From Paracidovorax avenae ATCC 19860 (GTDB lineage: Bacteria > Pseudomonadota > Gammaproteobacteria > Burkholderiales > Burkholderiaceae_C), in contig NC_015138.1 in assembly GCF_000176855.2 (NCBI RefSeq), positions 1,302,001 to 1,366,000 on the forward strand: a stretch of DNA of 64,000 nucleotides, given 5' to 3'. This document shows, one piece after another, positions 1 to 9,993 of the stretch. The translations under genes were made by a program, and so were the position numbers. Under the pieces are notes generated by a model. It had not been told where the DNA came from. It did not search any database and was given only the letters and a program-made list of their open reading frames with translations. How positions within the stretch are numbered: position 1 is the stretch's first letter; the number at the start of each line of letters is the position of its first letter.

Positions 1-1530
1 CACAACAAGCCCAAGCTCGCGGTCAAGCATGCCGATCCGTCCGTCCGCCTGCCGGCCAAGGGCAGCGATCCGACGATCGGCAACGGCGACGTGCTGATCG
101 CCGCCATCACTAGCTGCACGAACACGTCGAACCCGAGCGTGCTGCTCGCGGCGGGCCTGCTGGCGAAGAAGGCGGTGGAGGCAGGCCTGAAGGTCCAGCC
201 GCACATCAAGACCTCGCTGGCCCCCGGTTCGCGCATCGTCACGCAGTACCTGAGCGAAACCGGCCTGCTGCCCTATCTCGAGAAGCTGGGCTTCGCCGTG
301 GCGGGCTATGGCTGCACGACCTGCATCGGCAACGCGGGTGACCTCGCGCCCGAGATCAACGATGCCATCACGGGCAGCGATCTCGTCTGCGCCGCCGTGC
401 TTTCGGGCAACCGCAATTTCGAGGCGCGCATCCATCCCAACATCAAGGCCAATTTCCTCGCGAGCCCGCCCCTGGTGGTGGCCTATGCCATCGCCGGCAC
501 GGTGCTGCGCGACCTGATGACCGAGCCGGTGGGCAAGGGGCGCGGCGGGCGCGACGTGTACCTGGGCGATATCTGGCCCGGCAGCGACGAGGTGCACCAG
601 CTCATGAAGCATGCGATGAACGGCAAGGCGTTCCGCGAGAACTACGGCAAGGTGAAGACCGATCCGGGAGCCCTCTGGGGCAAGATCCAGGGCGTGTCGG
701 GCGACACCTACAACTGGCCCGCCAGCACCTACATCGCCGAGCCGCCGTTCTTCACGAACTTCGCGCTCGAGGCGACGGAGAGCGGCAATGCCGCGGTGCG
801 GGGCGCGCGCATCATGGCGCTCTTCGGCGACTCGATCACCACCGACCACATCTCGCCCGCGGGGTCGATCAAGGAAACCTCGCCCGCCGGCCAGTGGCTG
901 CTGCAGCATGGCGTGATGAAGCAGGACTTCAACAGTTACGGCGCGCGCCGCGGCAACCATGACGTGATGATGCGCGGCACGTTCGCCAATGTGCGCATCA
1001 AGAACCTCATGATCCCGCCGAAGGAGGACGGATCGCGGGAGGAGGGCGGGCTGACCATCTTCCAGAACGAGGGCTCCCACCAGGGCGCGAAGATGTTCAT
1101 CTTCGACGCGGCGATGCAGTACATGGCGCAGGACACACCCACCGTGATCTTCGCCGGCGAGGAGTACGGCACCGGCTCCAGCCGCGACTGGGCGGCCAAG
1201 GGCACGCAGCTGCTGGGCATCAAGGCAGTGGTCGCGCGCAGCTTCGAGCGCATCCACCGTTCCAACCTCGTGGGCATGGGCGTGCTGCCGCTGCAGTTCC
1301 GGGGCTCGGACTCCTGGGAGTCCCTTGGACTGCGGGGCGACGAGACCATCGACGTGGTGCCGGATCCGGCGCTCACGCCGCAGAGCGATGCGCAGCTCGT
1401 GATCCGCCGCGCCGACGGCTCCCGGAAGGAGGTGACGGTGACGCTGCGCATCGATACGCCCATCGAGGTGGACTACTACCGGGCCGGGGGTATCCTGCCC
1501 TACGTGCTGCGCCAGTTGCTGACCGCCTGA
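1..1530 (+). CDS. acnA: Aconitate hydratase, 5'-truncated by window edge
   Basis: This is the C-terminal half of aconitase, which interconverts citrate and isocitrate in the TCA cycle using a 4Fe-4S cluster. The reading frame is open from base 1, so the start lies outside the window. All three cluster-ligating cysteines are visible: one in SCTNTS (codon at 115) and two in GCTTC (codons at 313 and 322). The swivel domain follows, with [14 protein letters not shown] and [15 protein letters not shown] near the end. The spacing and single-chain layout fit the AcnA/IRP branch better than AcnB. A 113-base gap separates it from the next gene. Confidence 0.96.
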   Translation, partial: HNKPKLAVKHADPSVRLPAKGSDPTIGNGDVLIAAITSCTNTSNPSVLLAAGLLAKKAVEAGLKVQPHIKTSLAPGSRIVTQYLSETGLLPYLEKLGFAVAGYGCTTCIGNAGDLAPEINDAITGSDLVCAAVLSGNRNFEARIHPNIKANFLASPPLVVAYAIAGTVLRDLMTEPVGKGRGGRDVYLGDIWPGSDEVHQLMKHAMNGKAFRENYGKVKTDPGALWGKIQGVSGDTYNWPASTYIAEPPFFTNFALEATESGNAAVRGARIMALFGDSITTDHISPAGSIKETSPAGQWLLQHGVMKQDFNSYGARRGNHDVMMRGTFANVRIKNLMIPPKEDGSREEGGLTIFQNEGSHQGAKMFIFDAAMQYMAQDTPTVIFAGEEYGTGSSRDWAAKGTQLLGIKAVVARSFERIHRSNLVGMGVLPLQFRGSDSWESLGLRGDETIDVVPDPALTPQSDAQLVIRRADGSRKEVTVTLRIDTPIEVDYYRAGGILPYVLRQLLTA

Positions 1531-1587
1531 CGAGCGCGCTGCCGGGCGGACCGGCGGTACCCGGCCGCCCGGCGGGATCGATACACT

Positions 1588-1621
1588 TGTGACGATATGT
1601 TCAAGCCATAAATCCGTCACA
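1588..1621. promoter_or_regulatory. Inverted repeat upstream of GGDEF-EAL gene
   Basis: TGTGACG at 1588-1594 is matched by CGTCACA at 1615-1621, a perfect 7-bp inverted repeat with a 20-base spacer, ending 22 bases before the predicted start at 1644. It could be a paired regulator site or a weak leader hairpin. The arm resembles a CRP half-site (TGTGA), but the spacer is far longer than the 6 bases of a CRP site. No convincing -10/-35 pair could be fixed here. Confidence 0.35.
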
Positions 1622-1643
1622 GCCGGCCACTTCGACCCTTTCC

Positions 1644-4600
1644 ATGCGCCTGTTCCGCCCGCCGTCTGCCGGCTCCTTCCGCCGCACCTTGTTTTCCGAA
1701 AGCCCGGCGGTCACCGCCGTGCTGGTGGTGGCTGGCATGGCGGCGATGTTCTCCCCGGTCATGCAACTGCTGGGCACGGGGCTGGACGGCCCCCATGGCG
1801 TCGAGCAGTTCCTGGACATGGTGGCGGTGCTGATCGGCGTGCTGGCCGTTTCGGTGTCGCTGCACATGCTGGACGAGAGCGCGCAGGGCCGCGCCAACAT
1901 CCTGGTGGTGGGCCTGGCGACCGCTGCCGTCTGCAATTTCTTCCACGGGGTCCTGTCGCACCAGCCACTCGGGGTGGGCCAGGACGCGCAGGTGGCGGTT
2001 TCGCACTATTTCTCCCTCTGGGGCCACGGCGTGGAGTCGGTGACGCTGCTCCTGTTCGCGCTGCGCGCTTCGGCCGCAGGTCCCGGCATGGCCTGGGCCC
2101 TGGTGTCGGCCCTGCTGTCCCTGGCCATCGTCTGGACGGCCACGATGGACGGCCCCCGCGACTGGCTGGTCGCTTCGGGCCATGCGCCGATGCGTGTCGC
2201 CGCGCTGGTGTCCGGCGCGTTCATGGTCCTGTCCGCCTGCCTGTTCTATGGAATGCGCCAGCGCCGCACGGACGCGGCGGTGGCGCGCCATGGCCGGCGC
2301 CGCACCATGGCCGCTGCCGCGGTGGCGATGGCGACGGCGCAGTTCCTGATGGCGCTGCCGCCGGAGCGGTTCCATTGGGCCCGGATGCTGGCGCACGCCC
2401 TGCACGTGGTGGGCTATGCCCTGCTGTTCCAGGCGGTGTTCATCGCCGGTGTCCGCATGCCCTATGCCCGGCTGCGGGAAGCGGAGTCCCGCCTGCGCGA
2501 AAGCGAGTCGCGCCTGCAGCTGCTCGGCCGCAACCTGCCCGACAGCGTGCTCTACCAGATGGTCCGCGAGCCCGACGGCCGTCGCCGGTTCGTTCACATG
2601 GGCGAAGCGCTGGAGCGGCTCGTGGGGGTGAGCGCCGCCGACGTCATGGAGGACGCGCAGCGCCTGTTCGACCGCATCGATCCCGAAGACCGGGCGGCCC
2701 AGGCCGAGGCGGATGAAGTCTCCTACCGCACGATGGGCGTGGGGGAGTCGGTGGTGCGGATGCGGCGCATGGACGGCGCGCCGCGGTGGATACGGCTGAG
2801 TTCCTCGCCACGGTTGCTGAAGGGTGGCAGCGGCCGGGTCATCTGGGACGGCGTCCTCACCGACGTGACGGAGCAGCGGGAGGCGCAGGATCTGAGCCGG
2901 GCGCACGAAATCCAGCTCGCCAGCCTGCTGGGCCGCATGCCGGGGGGCATCTCCCGGCTCGACCGCGACCTGCGCATCCTCTACGTGAACCCGTCGCAAG
3001 CCCAGTGGCTGCGGCGCACGCCGCAGGAACTGGAGGGGCGACGCGCTTCCGAAGTCCTGTCCGCGGAGCTCGTGCAGTCCCTGCACCCGCACATGCTGCA
3101 GGCCCTGCAGGGGCGGCCGGTGGTGTTCGACTACCGTTCGCCCTTCAGGGGGGAAGGCCCGGAGTTCTTCCACACCACCATCATTCCCGAGACCGGGCCG
3201 GACGGGCGGGTCGTGGCGATCATGGTGTTCGCCGTCGATGTGACGGAGCAGAAGCACCTGGCGCTGGAACTCAGCCAGCAGCGCTCCCGGCTCGCGAGCC
3301 TCGTCAACGCCATCCCGGACGTGGTGTTCCTCAAGGATGCGTCCGGGCGCTACCTGTCCTGCAACCCGGTCTTCGAGCGCTACCTGGGACGGCGCGAGCG
3401 CGACATCGTCGGCCTGGGCGACGAGGAACTGATGACCCCCATCGAAGCCGCCCGCGTGCGCCAGCTCGACGAGCGGGCGATGGCCGCCTGGCAGCCCGTG
3501 GTGTACGAAGAAACGCTCACCTTCGCCGAAGACGGCTATGCCGGCTACTTCGAGACCATCAAGACCCCGATCCGCGACATGCACGGGCACGTCACGGGGC
3601 TGCTCAGCGTGAGCCGCGACATCACCGACCGCAAGAAGGCGGAGCAACAGATCGAACTGCTGGCCTTCTTCGATGCCCTGACCGGGCTGCCGAACCGGCG
3701 CCTGCTGCTGGACCGCCTGCAGCGGGCCGGTGCCGCGTGCCAGCGCAACGAGAAGCTGGGCGCGCTGCTGTTCATCGACCTGGACAATTTCAAGGACCTC
3801 AACGACACCCTCGGCCACGACATGGGGGACCGCCTGCTCGTGCAGGTGGCGCAGCGGCTACAGGAGTGCGTGCGCACCTCCGATACCGTGGCCCGGTTCG
3901 GGGGCGACGAATTCGTGGTCATGCTCGAAGGCCTGGATGCCGACACCGCGCAGGCGGCGCTGCAGGCCGAACAGGTGGCGGAGAAGCTGCTGGCCCAGCT
4001 CAACCGGCCTTTCGAGATGGGGGCGCAGCAGCACTACAGCACGCCCAGCATCGGCATCACCCTCTTCGGCGACCAGCGGCGCAGCGTGGACGAGCTGCTC
4101 AAGCGCGCCGATCTCGCCATGTACCAGGCCAAGGCGGCCGGGCGGAACACCCAGCGGTTCTTCGATCCGGACATGCAGGCCCAGGTGACGGCGCGCTCGC
4201 AACTGGAGTCGGATCTTCGCCAGGGCATCGCGCGGCAGGAACTCACCGTGCACCTGCAGCCCATCGTGGACGGCAGCACGCGCCTGTGCGGCGCGGAAGC
4301 GCTGGTGCGCTGGCGGCATCCCGTGAAGGGCCTGGTGAGCCCGGCCGACTTCATCCCGCTCGCCGAGGAGACCGGCCTCATCCTTCCGCTCGGCCGGCAG
4401 GTGCTGCAGACCGCGTGCGAGCAGCTCGTGCGCTGGGCTGCCCATCCCGCCACGGCCGCTTTCACCATCGCGGTGAACGTGAGCGCGCGGCAGTTCCGCC
4501 AGCCCGATTTCGTGGCGGAAGTGCTGGGAACGCTCGCGGCCACCGGGGCCAATCCGCAGCGGCTCAAGCTCGAGCTCACCGAAAGCCTGCTGCTGGGCGA

Positions 4601-5006
4601 CGTGGAAGACACGATCGGCCGCATGGCGCAGCTCAAGCGGGTCGGCGTGGGCTTCGCGCTGGACGATTTCGGTACCGGGTACTCGTCGCTGAGCTACCTC
4701 AAGCGCCTGCCCCTGGACCTGGTCAAGATCGACCAGAGCTTCGTGCGCGATGTGCTCACCGACCCCAACGATGCAGCCATCGTCCGCACCATCCTGGCGC
4801 TGGCCAAGAGCCTCGACCTGCAGGTCGTTGCAGAAGGCGTGGAAACCGCGGGCCAGCTGAGCTTCCTCAAGCTGCACGGCTGCGAAGGCTTCCAGGGCTA
4901 CCTGTTCGGCAGGCCGGTGCCGATGGAGACCTTCGAGCGCGAGCACGACCTTCCCGTTCCAGCAGAGCCTGCCGCGGCCCGCGGAACCGCCGGCGCGGTG
5001 CTCTGA
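1644..5006 (+). CDS. Membrane-bound PAS-GGDEF-EAL c-di-GMP protein
   Basis: A 1120-residue protein likely to make and/or break cyclic di-GMP. The N-terminal ~280 residues are a series of about eight hydrophobic helices, like a MASE-type sensor domain. A short coiled coil and about three PAS-like repeats (to ~residue 660) follow, then GGDEF (motif at 753-757, intact) and EAL (885-887). An RxxD inhibitory site lies at 744-747, exactly five residues before GGDEF. The EAL domain keeps its usual metal and catalytic motifs (ELTES, DDFGTGYSS, VKID, AEGVET), so both activities look possible. No clear Shine-Dalgarno precedes the ATG. The next gene starts two bases after the stop, so the pair is probably one transcript. 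Confidence 0.9.
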   Translation: MRLFRPPSAGSFRRTLFSESPAVTAVLVVAGMAAMFSPVMQLLGTGLDGPHGVEQFLDMVAVLIGVLAVSVSLHMLDESAQGRANILVVGLATAAVCNFFHGVLSHQPLGVGQDAQVAVSHYFSLWGHGVESVTLLLFALRASAAGPGMAWALVSALLSLAIVWTATMDGPRDWLVASGHAPMRVAALVSGAFMVLSACLFYGMRQRRTDAAVARHGRRRTMAAAAVAMATAQFLMALPPERFHWARMLAHALHVVGYALLFQAVFIAGVRMPYARLREAESRLRESESRLQLLGRNLPDSVLYQMVREPDGRRRFVHMGEALERLVGVSAADVMEDAQRLFDRIDPEDRAAQAEADEVSYRTMGVGESVVRMRRMDGAPRWIRLSSSPRLLKGGSGRVIWDGVLTDVTEQREAQDLSRAHEIQLASLLGRMPGGISRLDRDLRILYVNPSQAQWLRRTPQELEGRRASEVLSAELVQSLHPHMLQALQGRPVVFDYRSPFRGEGPEFFHTTIIPETGPDGRVVAIMVFAVDVTEQKHLALELSQQRSRLASLVNAIPDVVFLKDASGRYLSCNPVFERYLGRRERDIVGLGDEELMTPIEAARVRQLDERAMAAWQPVVYEETLTFAEDGYAGYFETIKTPIRDMHGHVTGLLSVSRDITDRKKAEQQIELLAFFDALTGLPNRRLLLDRLQRAGAACQRNEKLGALLFIDLDNFKDLNDTLGHDMGDRLLVQVAQRLQECVRTSDTVARFGGDEFVVMLEGLDADTAQAALQAEQVAEKLLAQLNRPFEMGAQQHYSTPSIGITLFGDQRRSVDELLKRADLAMYQAKAAGRNTQRFFDPDMQAQVTARSQLESDLRQGIARQELTVHLQPIVDGSTRLCGAEALVRWRHPVKGLVSPADFIPLAEETGLILPLGRQVLQTACEQLVRWAAHPATAAFTIAVNVSARQFRQPDFVAEVLGTLAATGANPQRLKLELTESLLLGDVEDTIGRMAQLKRVGVGFALDDFGTGYSSLSYLKRLPLDLVKIDQSFVRDVLTDPNDAAIVRTILALAKSLDLQVVAEGVETAGQLSFLKLHGCEGFQGYLFGRPVPMETFEREHDLPVPAEPAAARGTAGAVL

Positions 5007-5008
5007 AC

Positions 5009-7561
5009 ATGCGCATCGGGTGGATCGATTCCGCCGCGGACGGCGAGAGTTCCGCGGCAGCAGCGTCCCTGGCATCGGAGGGCGGGCACTGGGGGCATGC
5101 GTGGGACGTGTTCCCGATGTCCTGGATGGCGATGCGCGACGGCCCCGGTCCGGGCGCCGGGTTCGACGCGGTGGTGCTGGTGCCGCCCCCGCACGCGGTG
5201 ACGTTGCCCGCCTGGTCCGTACAGCCCGGCCGGCGACTGCCGCTGCTGCTGTATCTCGATGCACAGCCCCAGCAGGAGGCCCTGGCGGCCAGGGCGCTGC
5301 GCGCCGGCCCTGGAGACTATGTCCTGCGCTCGGGCCCGGGTGACGGCACGGTGCGCGACCTGGCCCTGCGGCTTTCGGCCCTGCTGGCTGCCTGCGAGCG
5401 GGGCGGCATCGACGGTATGCGGCAGGGCGTGGCCCGGCCGGAGGGGGACGGTGCCGCCAGCCCGCCCGGCCATGCCGCGCCGCCGGAAATGCTGCGCACG
5501 GCGCTCGACCACATGGCGTCCGGCCTGCTCATCCTCGGGGCGGACCGCCGCGTGCGCTTCTATAACGACCGCCTGCCCGGGATACTCGATCTTCCGCGCC
5601 CCCTGCTCGATTCCGCCCCCACCCTGGCGGAACTCAAGCAATGGCAGGAACGGCGCGGCGATTTCGGTCCGGGCTTCGAGCGGGTGGACGAACGGGGGCG
5701 GCCGTACATGGAGAGCGGCGACGCCCTTCCGCCCCCCGGCGTCTATTGGCGCAAGACACCCGACGGCCGCATGCTCGAGGTCTTCACTGCGCCCCTGCCG
5801 GGCGGGGAGTGGCTGCGCACCTTTTCCGACGTGACCCCGCACATGCTCCTGCAGTCGGAACTGCGTCTCAGCGAGGCGCGGTTCCGCAGTCTGTGCGACC
5901 TGTCGTCCGACTGGTACTGGGAGCAGGATGCCGAGCACCGTTTCGTCCACGTCAACCAGGGCATCAAGGGCCTGGGCATTTCTGAAGACGAGGTGGTCGG
6001 CCGGACGCGGTGGGAACTGGGCGCGAACAATCTCTCCGCGCAGGACTGGATCGAGCACCGGCGCCTCCTGGCGGCGCGCCAGCCGTTCCGGGATCTGGAA
6101 CTGCAGCGTACCGCGGCCGACGGTCGCATTTACTGGGTGTCCGTGAGCGGGATTCCGGTCTTCAGCGCGGACGGCGCCTTCCTGGGCTACCGCGGCGTCG
6201 GCCGGGACATCACCGAGCGCAAGCGCGTGGACGCGGAGATCGAACGCCTGGCATTCTTTGACCCGCTGACCGGCCTGCCCAACCGGCGCCTGCTCACCGA
6301 CCGCCTGCACCGGGCCATCGGCACGGCGGCGCAAGAGCACAGCCATGGCGCGCTGCTCTTCCTCGACCTGGACAACTTCAAGGACCTCAACGATACGCTC
6401 GGGCACGACATGGGCGACCGCCTGCTCGTGCAGGCGGCGCAGCGCCTGCTCGCCTGCGTCGGTGCCGGCGATACGGTGAGCCGGTTCGGCGGCGACGAGT
6501 TCGTGGTGCTGGCGGAAGGCCTGCCGGGCGACATGCACCGGGCCCGCGCCGATGCGGCCGTGCTGGCCAACCGGATCACGGCGGCGCTGGGCAGGCCCTA
6601 CGCGGTCGGGGGGATGGGATACCACCACAGCACGCCCAGCATCGGGCTGGCGCTGTTCGGCGGCGGCACGGGGGATGCGGCCGGCGTGGACGACCTGCTC
6701 AAGCATGCCGATCTCGCCATGTACCAGTCCAAGGCCGCGGGGCGCAACACGATCCGCTTTTTCGATCCCTCGATGCTGCAGGCGGTGCTCGCGCGCGCGG
6801 CACTCGAGTCGGAATTGCGGCACGCCCTCGAATCGGACGAACTCCTGCTGCACTACCAGCCCCTGGTCAACGGCGACGGCAGCATGCTGGGCGCGGAGGC
6901 GCTGGTGCGCTGGCGCCACCCCCAGCGCGGCCTGGTGATGCCCGGTGATTTCATCCCGGCGGCGGAGCAGGGTGGGCTGATCGTCCCGCTGGGGCAGTGG
7001 GTCCTGGAGCGGGCCTGTGCCCAGTTGGTGGCATGGAGCCGGAACGCCGCCACGGCACAGCTCGTGCTCGCGGTGAACGTGAGCGTGCGCCAGTTCCGCC
7101 AGCCCGACTTCGTGGACCAGTTGCTGCAGACGCTGCGCCGCAGCGGAGCGCAGCCGCGGCTGCTCAAGATCGAGCTCACCGAAAGCCTGCTCATGGCGGA
7201 CGTGGAGGAGGTGATCGCGCGCATGGAGCAACTGCGGGCGCACGGGGTGGGCTTCGCCATCGACGACTTCGGCACGGGCTACTCGTCGCTCGCCTACCTC
7301 AAGCGGCTGCCGCTGGACCAGCTCAAGATCGACCAGAGCTTCGTGCGCGACGTGCTGACCGACCCCAATGACGCCGCCATCGTGCGCACCATCCTCGCGC
7401 TGGCCCGCAGCCTCGATCTGGACGTGGTCGCCGAAGGGGTGGAGACCACGGGCCAGCTGAAATTCCTGCAGCGCCACGGGTGCAAGGCATTCCAGGGCCA
7501 CCTCTTCGGGCGGCCGGCGCCAGCCGCCGTGCTGGAGCGGGCGCTGCGTCCGGCCCTCTGA
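5009..7561 (+). CDS. Pseudo-receiver PAS-GGDEF-EAL protein, tandem paralog
   Basis: An 850-residue cytoplasmic partner of the preceding gene, with no predicted membrane helices. The first ~130 residues look like a receiver fold: FDAVVLV sits where a receiver has its phospho-Asp strand, and GPGDYVLRSG resembles the AGADDYLxKP segment. The aspartate is absent, so phosphorylation is unlikely. Two PAS-like regions follow, then GGDEF (494-498) and EAL (630-632). The GGDEF core is intact, but the I-site arginine is replaced by Gly485, so product inhibition may be lost. The EAL end is nearly identical to that of the upstream protein (both carry DQSFVRDVLTDPNDAAIVRT), which indicates tandem duplication. 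Confidence 0.9.
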   Translation: MRIGWIDSAADGESSAAAASLASEGGHWGHAWDVFPMSWMAMRDGPGPGAGFDAVVLVPPPHAVTLPAWSVQPGRRLPLLLYLDAQPQQEALAARALRAGPGDYVLRSGPGDGTVRDLALRLSALLAACERGGIDGMRQGVARPEGDGAASPPGHAAPPEMLRTALDHMASGLLILGADRRVRFYNDRLPGILDLPRPLLDSAPTLAELKQWQERRGDFGPGFERVDERGRPYMESGDALPPPGVYWRKTPDGRMLEVFTAPLPGGEWLRTFSDVTPHMLLQSELRLSEARFRSLCDLSSDWYWEQDAEHRFVHVNQGIKGLGISEDEVVGRTRWELGANNLSAQDWIEHRRLLAARQPFRDLELQRTAADGRIYWVSVSGIPVFSADGAFLGYRGVGRDITERKRVDAEIERLAFFDPLTGLPNRRLLTDRLHRAIGTAAQEHSHGALLFLDLDNFKDLNDTLGHDMGDRLLVQAAQRLLACVGAGDTVSRFGGDEFVVLAEGLPGDMHRARADAAVLANRITAALGRPYAVGGMGYHHSTPSIGLALFGGGTGDAAGVDDLLKHADLAMYQSKAAGRNTIRFFDPSMLQAVLARAALESELRHALESDELLLHYQPLVNGDGSMLGAEALVRWRHPQRGLVMPGDFIPAAEQGGLIVPLGQWVLERACAQLVAWSRNAATAQLVLAVNVSVRQFRQPDFVDQLLQTLRRSGAQPRLLKIELTESLLMADVEEVIARMEQLRAHGVGFAIDDFGTGYSSLAYLKRLPLDQLKIDQSFVRDVLTDPNDAAIVRTILALARSLDLDVVAEGVETTGQLKFLQRHGCKAFQGHLFGRPAPAAVLERALRPAL

Positions 7562-7634
7562 AACGCCGCCCGGGCAGGGCCTGGCTTTGACCTGCCTCGA
7601 CCCGGGGGCGCGGGGCAGCCCGCACAATCGGCCC

Positions 7635-8870
7635 ATGCAACATACACGACAGACCGTGCTTCTGGTCGCGGGCGGCGGCATCGGAGGCCTGTCCGCGGCC
7701 CTGGCGGGCTCGCGCGCGGGCTGGTCCGTGGACCTGTACGAGCGCGCGCCCGTTTTCAGCGAAGTGGGGGCGGGCGTTCAGCTCGGGCCGAATGCGGTGA
7801 GGCTGCTGCATGCGTGGGGGCTCGAGGCCGCTTTGCAGGCCGTCGCCGCGTATCCCGACAGGCTGCAGGTGCGCAGCGCGCTGGACGGCCGGGTGCTGGC
7901 GGCCATGCCGCTGGGCACGGCCATCGCGTCCCGCTACGGAGCCCCCTACGTGGCCATCCACCGCGCAGACCTGCATGGCCTGCTGCTGGAGGCCGTGCGC
8001 GGACGGCCCGGCGTCGAACTGCACCTCGGCGAGACCATCGCCGACCACGGGGAGCATGCGGCGGGAATCATGGTGCGCACGGTGGCGGGGCACCCGGTGC
8101 AGGGGGCCGCCTTCGTCGGCGCCGATGGATTGCGCAGCGCCACGCGCGCCCGGCTGCTGGGCGCGGAGACCGCACGGATATCCGGCCATCTGGCCTACCG
8201 GACGGTGGTGCCCCAGCAGGCGTTGCCCGAGCGCCTGCGCACCACGCAGGTCACGGCCTGGCTGGGGCCGGGCCTGCATGTGGTCCAGTACCCGGTGCGC
8301 CGTGGCGAGCTCATGAATATCGTCGCCATCCGCCATGGACGGGCGCCGGAGGACCTCGACCACTGGGACCACGCCGGCAACGCGGGGGACCTGGAAGGGG
8401 CGCTGCGCCCCACCTGCTCGGCGCTGCAGGACCTTGTGCGCGCGGTGCCGCAGGCGGGTGGCGGCTGGCGCCTCTGGCCGCTGTCCGACCGGCCCCCGCT
8501 GTCCGGACCGCACGAGATGGCGCGCGGCAGGGTGGCCCTGCTGGGCGATGCCGCCCACCCGATGCGGCCCTATCTGGCCCAGGGCGCCGGCATGGCGATC
8601 GAGGACGCCGCCGCGCTCGGGCTCGCCCTGTCCGGCGGCGGCGATGTGCCGGGCCGCCTGGCGCGCTATGCGGCCGCGCGGTGGCAACGCAACGCGCGCG
8701 TGCAGTCCAGGGCCGAGCGCAACGGCAGGATCTTCCATGCCAGGGGCCCCCTGCGCTGGGCCCGTGACGCCTCCCTGCGCCTGCTCGGGGCACGCCTGCT
8801 CGACCAGCCCTGGCTCTACCGGGGCGAGGCCGCGGAAGCGATGGCCGCAGGTCCCGGCAGCAGCCGGTAG
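7635..8870 (+). CDS. FAD-dependent aromatic monooxygenase
   Basis: A 411-residue flavoprotein monooxygenase of the salicylate hydroxylase / 3-hydroxybenzoate 6-hydroxylase class. The N-terminus has the dinucleotide motif GGGIGGLSAAL, and the FAD-ribityl motif GDAAHPMRPYLAQG with a following GMAIEDA segment lies near residue 310. ATG 7635 was chosen because it leaves the normal short lead-in before the GxGxxG strand; a longer in-frame start at 7587 would add non-conserved residues. A CACAAT -10-like box sits just upstream. The substrate cannot be read from sequence. It converges on the kyn genes, so a role in aromatic (tryptophan-derived) catabolism is only an inference. Confidence 0.82.
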   Translation: MQHTRQTVLLVAGGGIGGLSAALAGSRAGWSVDLYERAPVFSEVGAGVQLGPNAVRLLHAWGLEAALQAVAAYPDRLQVRSALDGRVLAAMPLGTAIASRYGAPYVAIHRADLHGLLLEAVRGRPGVELHLGETIADHGEHAAGIMVRTVAGHPVQGAAFVGADGLRSATRARLLGAETARISGHLAYRTVVPQQALPERLRTTQVTAWLGPGLHVVQYPVRRGELMNIVAIRHGRAPEDLDHWDHAGNAGDLEGALRPTCSALQDLVRAVPQAGGGWRLWPLSDRPPLSGPHEMARGRVALLGDAAHPMRPYLAQGAGMAIEDAAALGLALSGGGDVPGRLARYAAARWQRNARVQSRAERNGRIFHARGPLRWARDASLRLLGARLLDQPWLYRGEAAEAMAAGPGSSR

Positions 8871-9064
8871 GCGAGCGCGCCTGCGGCGAGCAGCCCGGCG
8901 ATGGTGCACAGCACTGCCGTCATGGAGGCCGCGCGCCCTGTCACCCACTGCACCAGTGCCACGCCGCGAGCGGCCGTGTGCCTGCGCGGTCCCATGCCTG
9001 CGCCTGGCCGGCCCCGGGGCGAACTCCCCGCTCTGGCAATGCGCCTGAGACGACTCCGGGGGAG

Positions 9065-9970
9065 TCAGAGACTCGTGCGCAGCTTCCAGATCTCCGGAAA
9101 CAGCACCACATCCAGCATGCGCCGCAGGTAGCTCACGCCGCCCGTGCCGCCAGTGCCCCGCTTGAAGCCGATCACGCGCTCCACCGTGGTCACGTGGCGG
9201 AATCGCCAGAGGCGGAAGGCGTCTTCCAGGTCCGTGAGCTTCTCGCCCAGCTGGTACAGGTCCCAGTAGCGCTGCGTATCGCGATAGACGGCGAGCCACG
9301 CGCCCTCCACGGCATCGTTCTCTGCATAGGGCTGCGTCCAGTCGCGGTCCGTGTGGCTCGCCGGCACGGGAATGCCCCGGCGGGCCAGCAGGCGCAGTGC
9401 CTCGTCGTAGAGCGAGGGTGCTTCATAGGCGGCCTGCACCTGCGCGAGCAGATCCGGCCGGTGCGCGTGCGGCTTGAGCATCGCCGCGTTCTTGTTGCCC
9501 AGGGAGAACTCGATGCAGCGGTACTGGTAGCTCTGGAAGCCGCTCGACTGCGCGAGGTAGGGCCGGATGGCGCTGTACTCGGGCGGCGTCATCGTGGCCA
9601 GCACGTCCCAGGCATGGACCAGTTGTTCCATGATCTTGGACACGCGCGCGAGCATCTTGAAGGCGGGCGGCAGGTCATCGCGCGCCACATGGTCGATCGC
9701 GGCGCGCAGCTCGTGCAGCATGAGCTTCATCCACAGCTCGCTGGTCTGGTGCTGCACGATGAAGAGCATTTCATTGTGGTTGGGCGAGAGCGGCTTCTGC
9801 GCATTCAGGATCGCGTCGAGCTGCAGGTAGTCGCCATAGCTCATGTCGCGGCTGAAATCGAGCTGCGCGCGCTCCTCGTGCACGATGGCTTCGGGCTGGG
9901 ACGCGTGCGCGGAAGGGGTGGAGGCCGCGGACGGAGGCGCGCTGGATGCTTGCGTGGCGTGGGGGCACAT
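9065..9970 (-). CDS. kynA: Tryptophan 2,3-dioxygenase
   Basis: A heme dioxygenase that opens the indole ring of L-tryptophan to N-formylkynurenine, the first step of the kynurenine pathway. Family signatures are [18 protein letters not shown] near the N-terminus, [15 protein letters not shown] in the middle, and the axial heme histidine at about residue 259 in [13 protein letters not shown]. The glycine-rich loop GTGGTGG follows. At 301 residues it carries about 30 extra Ala/Ser/Pro-rich residues at the N-terminus, before RAQLDFS. It lies 23 bases downstream of kynU and is last in the minus-strand kynB-kynU-kynA run. Confidence 0.96.
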   Translation of the reverse strand: MCPHATQASSAPPSAASTPSAHASQPEAIVHEERAQLDFSRDMSYGDYLQLDAILNAQKPLSPNHNEMLFIVQHQTSELWMKLMLHELRAAIDHVARDDLPPAFKMLARVSKIMEQLVHAWDVLATMTPPEYSAIRPYLAQSSGFQSYQYRCIEFSLGNKNAAMLKPHAHRPDLLAQVQAAYEAPSLYDEALRLLARRGIPVPASHTDRDWTQPYAENDAVEGAWLAVYRDTQRYWDLYQLGEKLTDLEDAFRLWRFRHVTTVERVIGFKRGTGGTGGVSYLRRMLDVVLFPEIWKLRTSL

Positions 9971-9993
9971 GGTGCGATGTCTCCTGCCGGCCT

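Noticed and set aside
1617..3818. A 733-codon minus-strand frame opposite the first GGDEF-EAL gene
   Set aside because: No motif and the typical composition of a shadow frame.
4898..7681. A 927-codon minus-strand frame opposite the second GGDEF-EAL gene
   Set aside because: Same GC-rich shadow effect; no family motif, and the plus-strand gene is certain.
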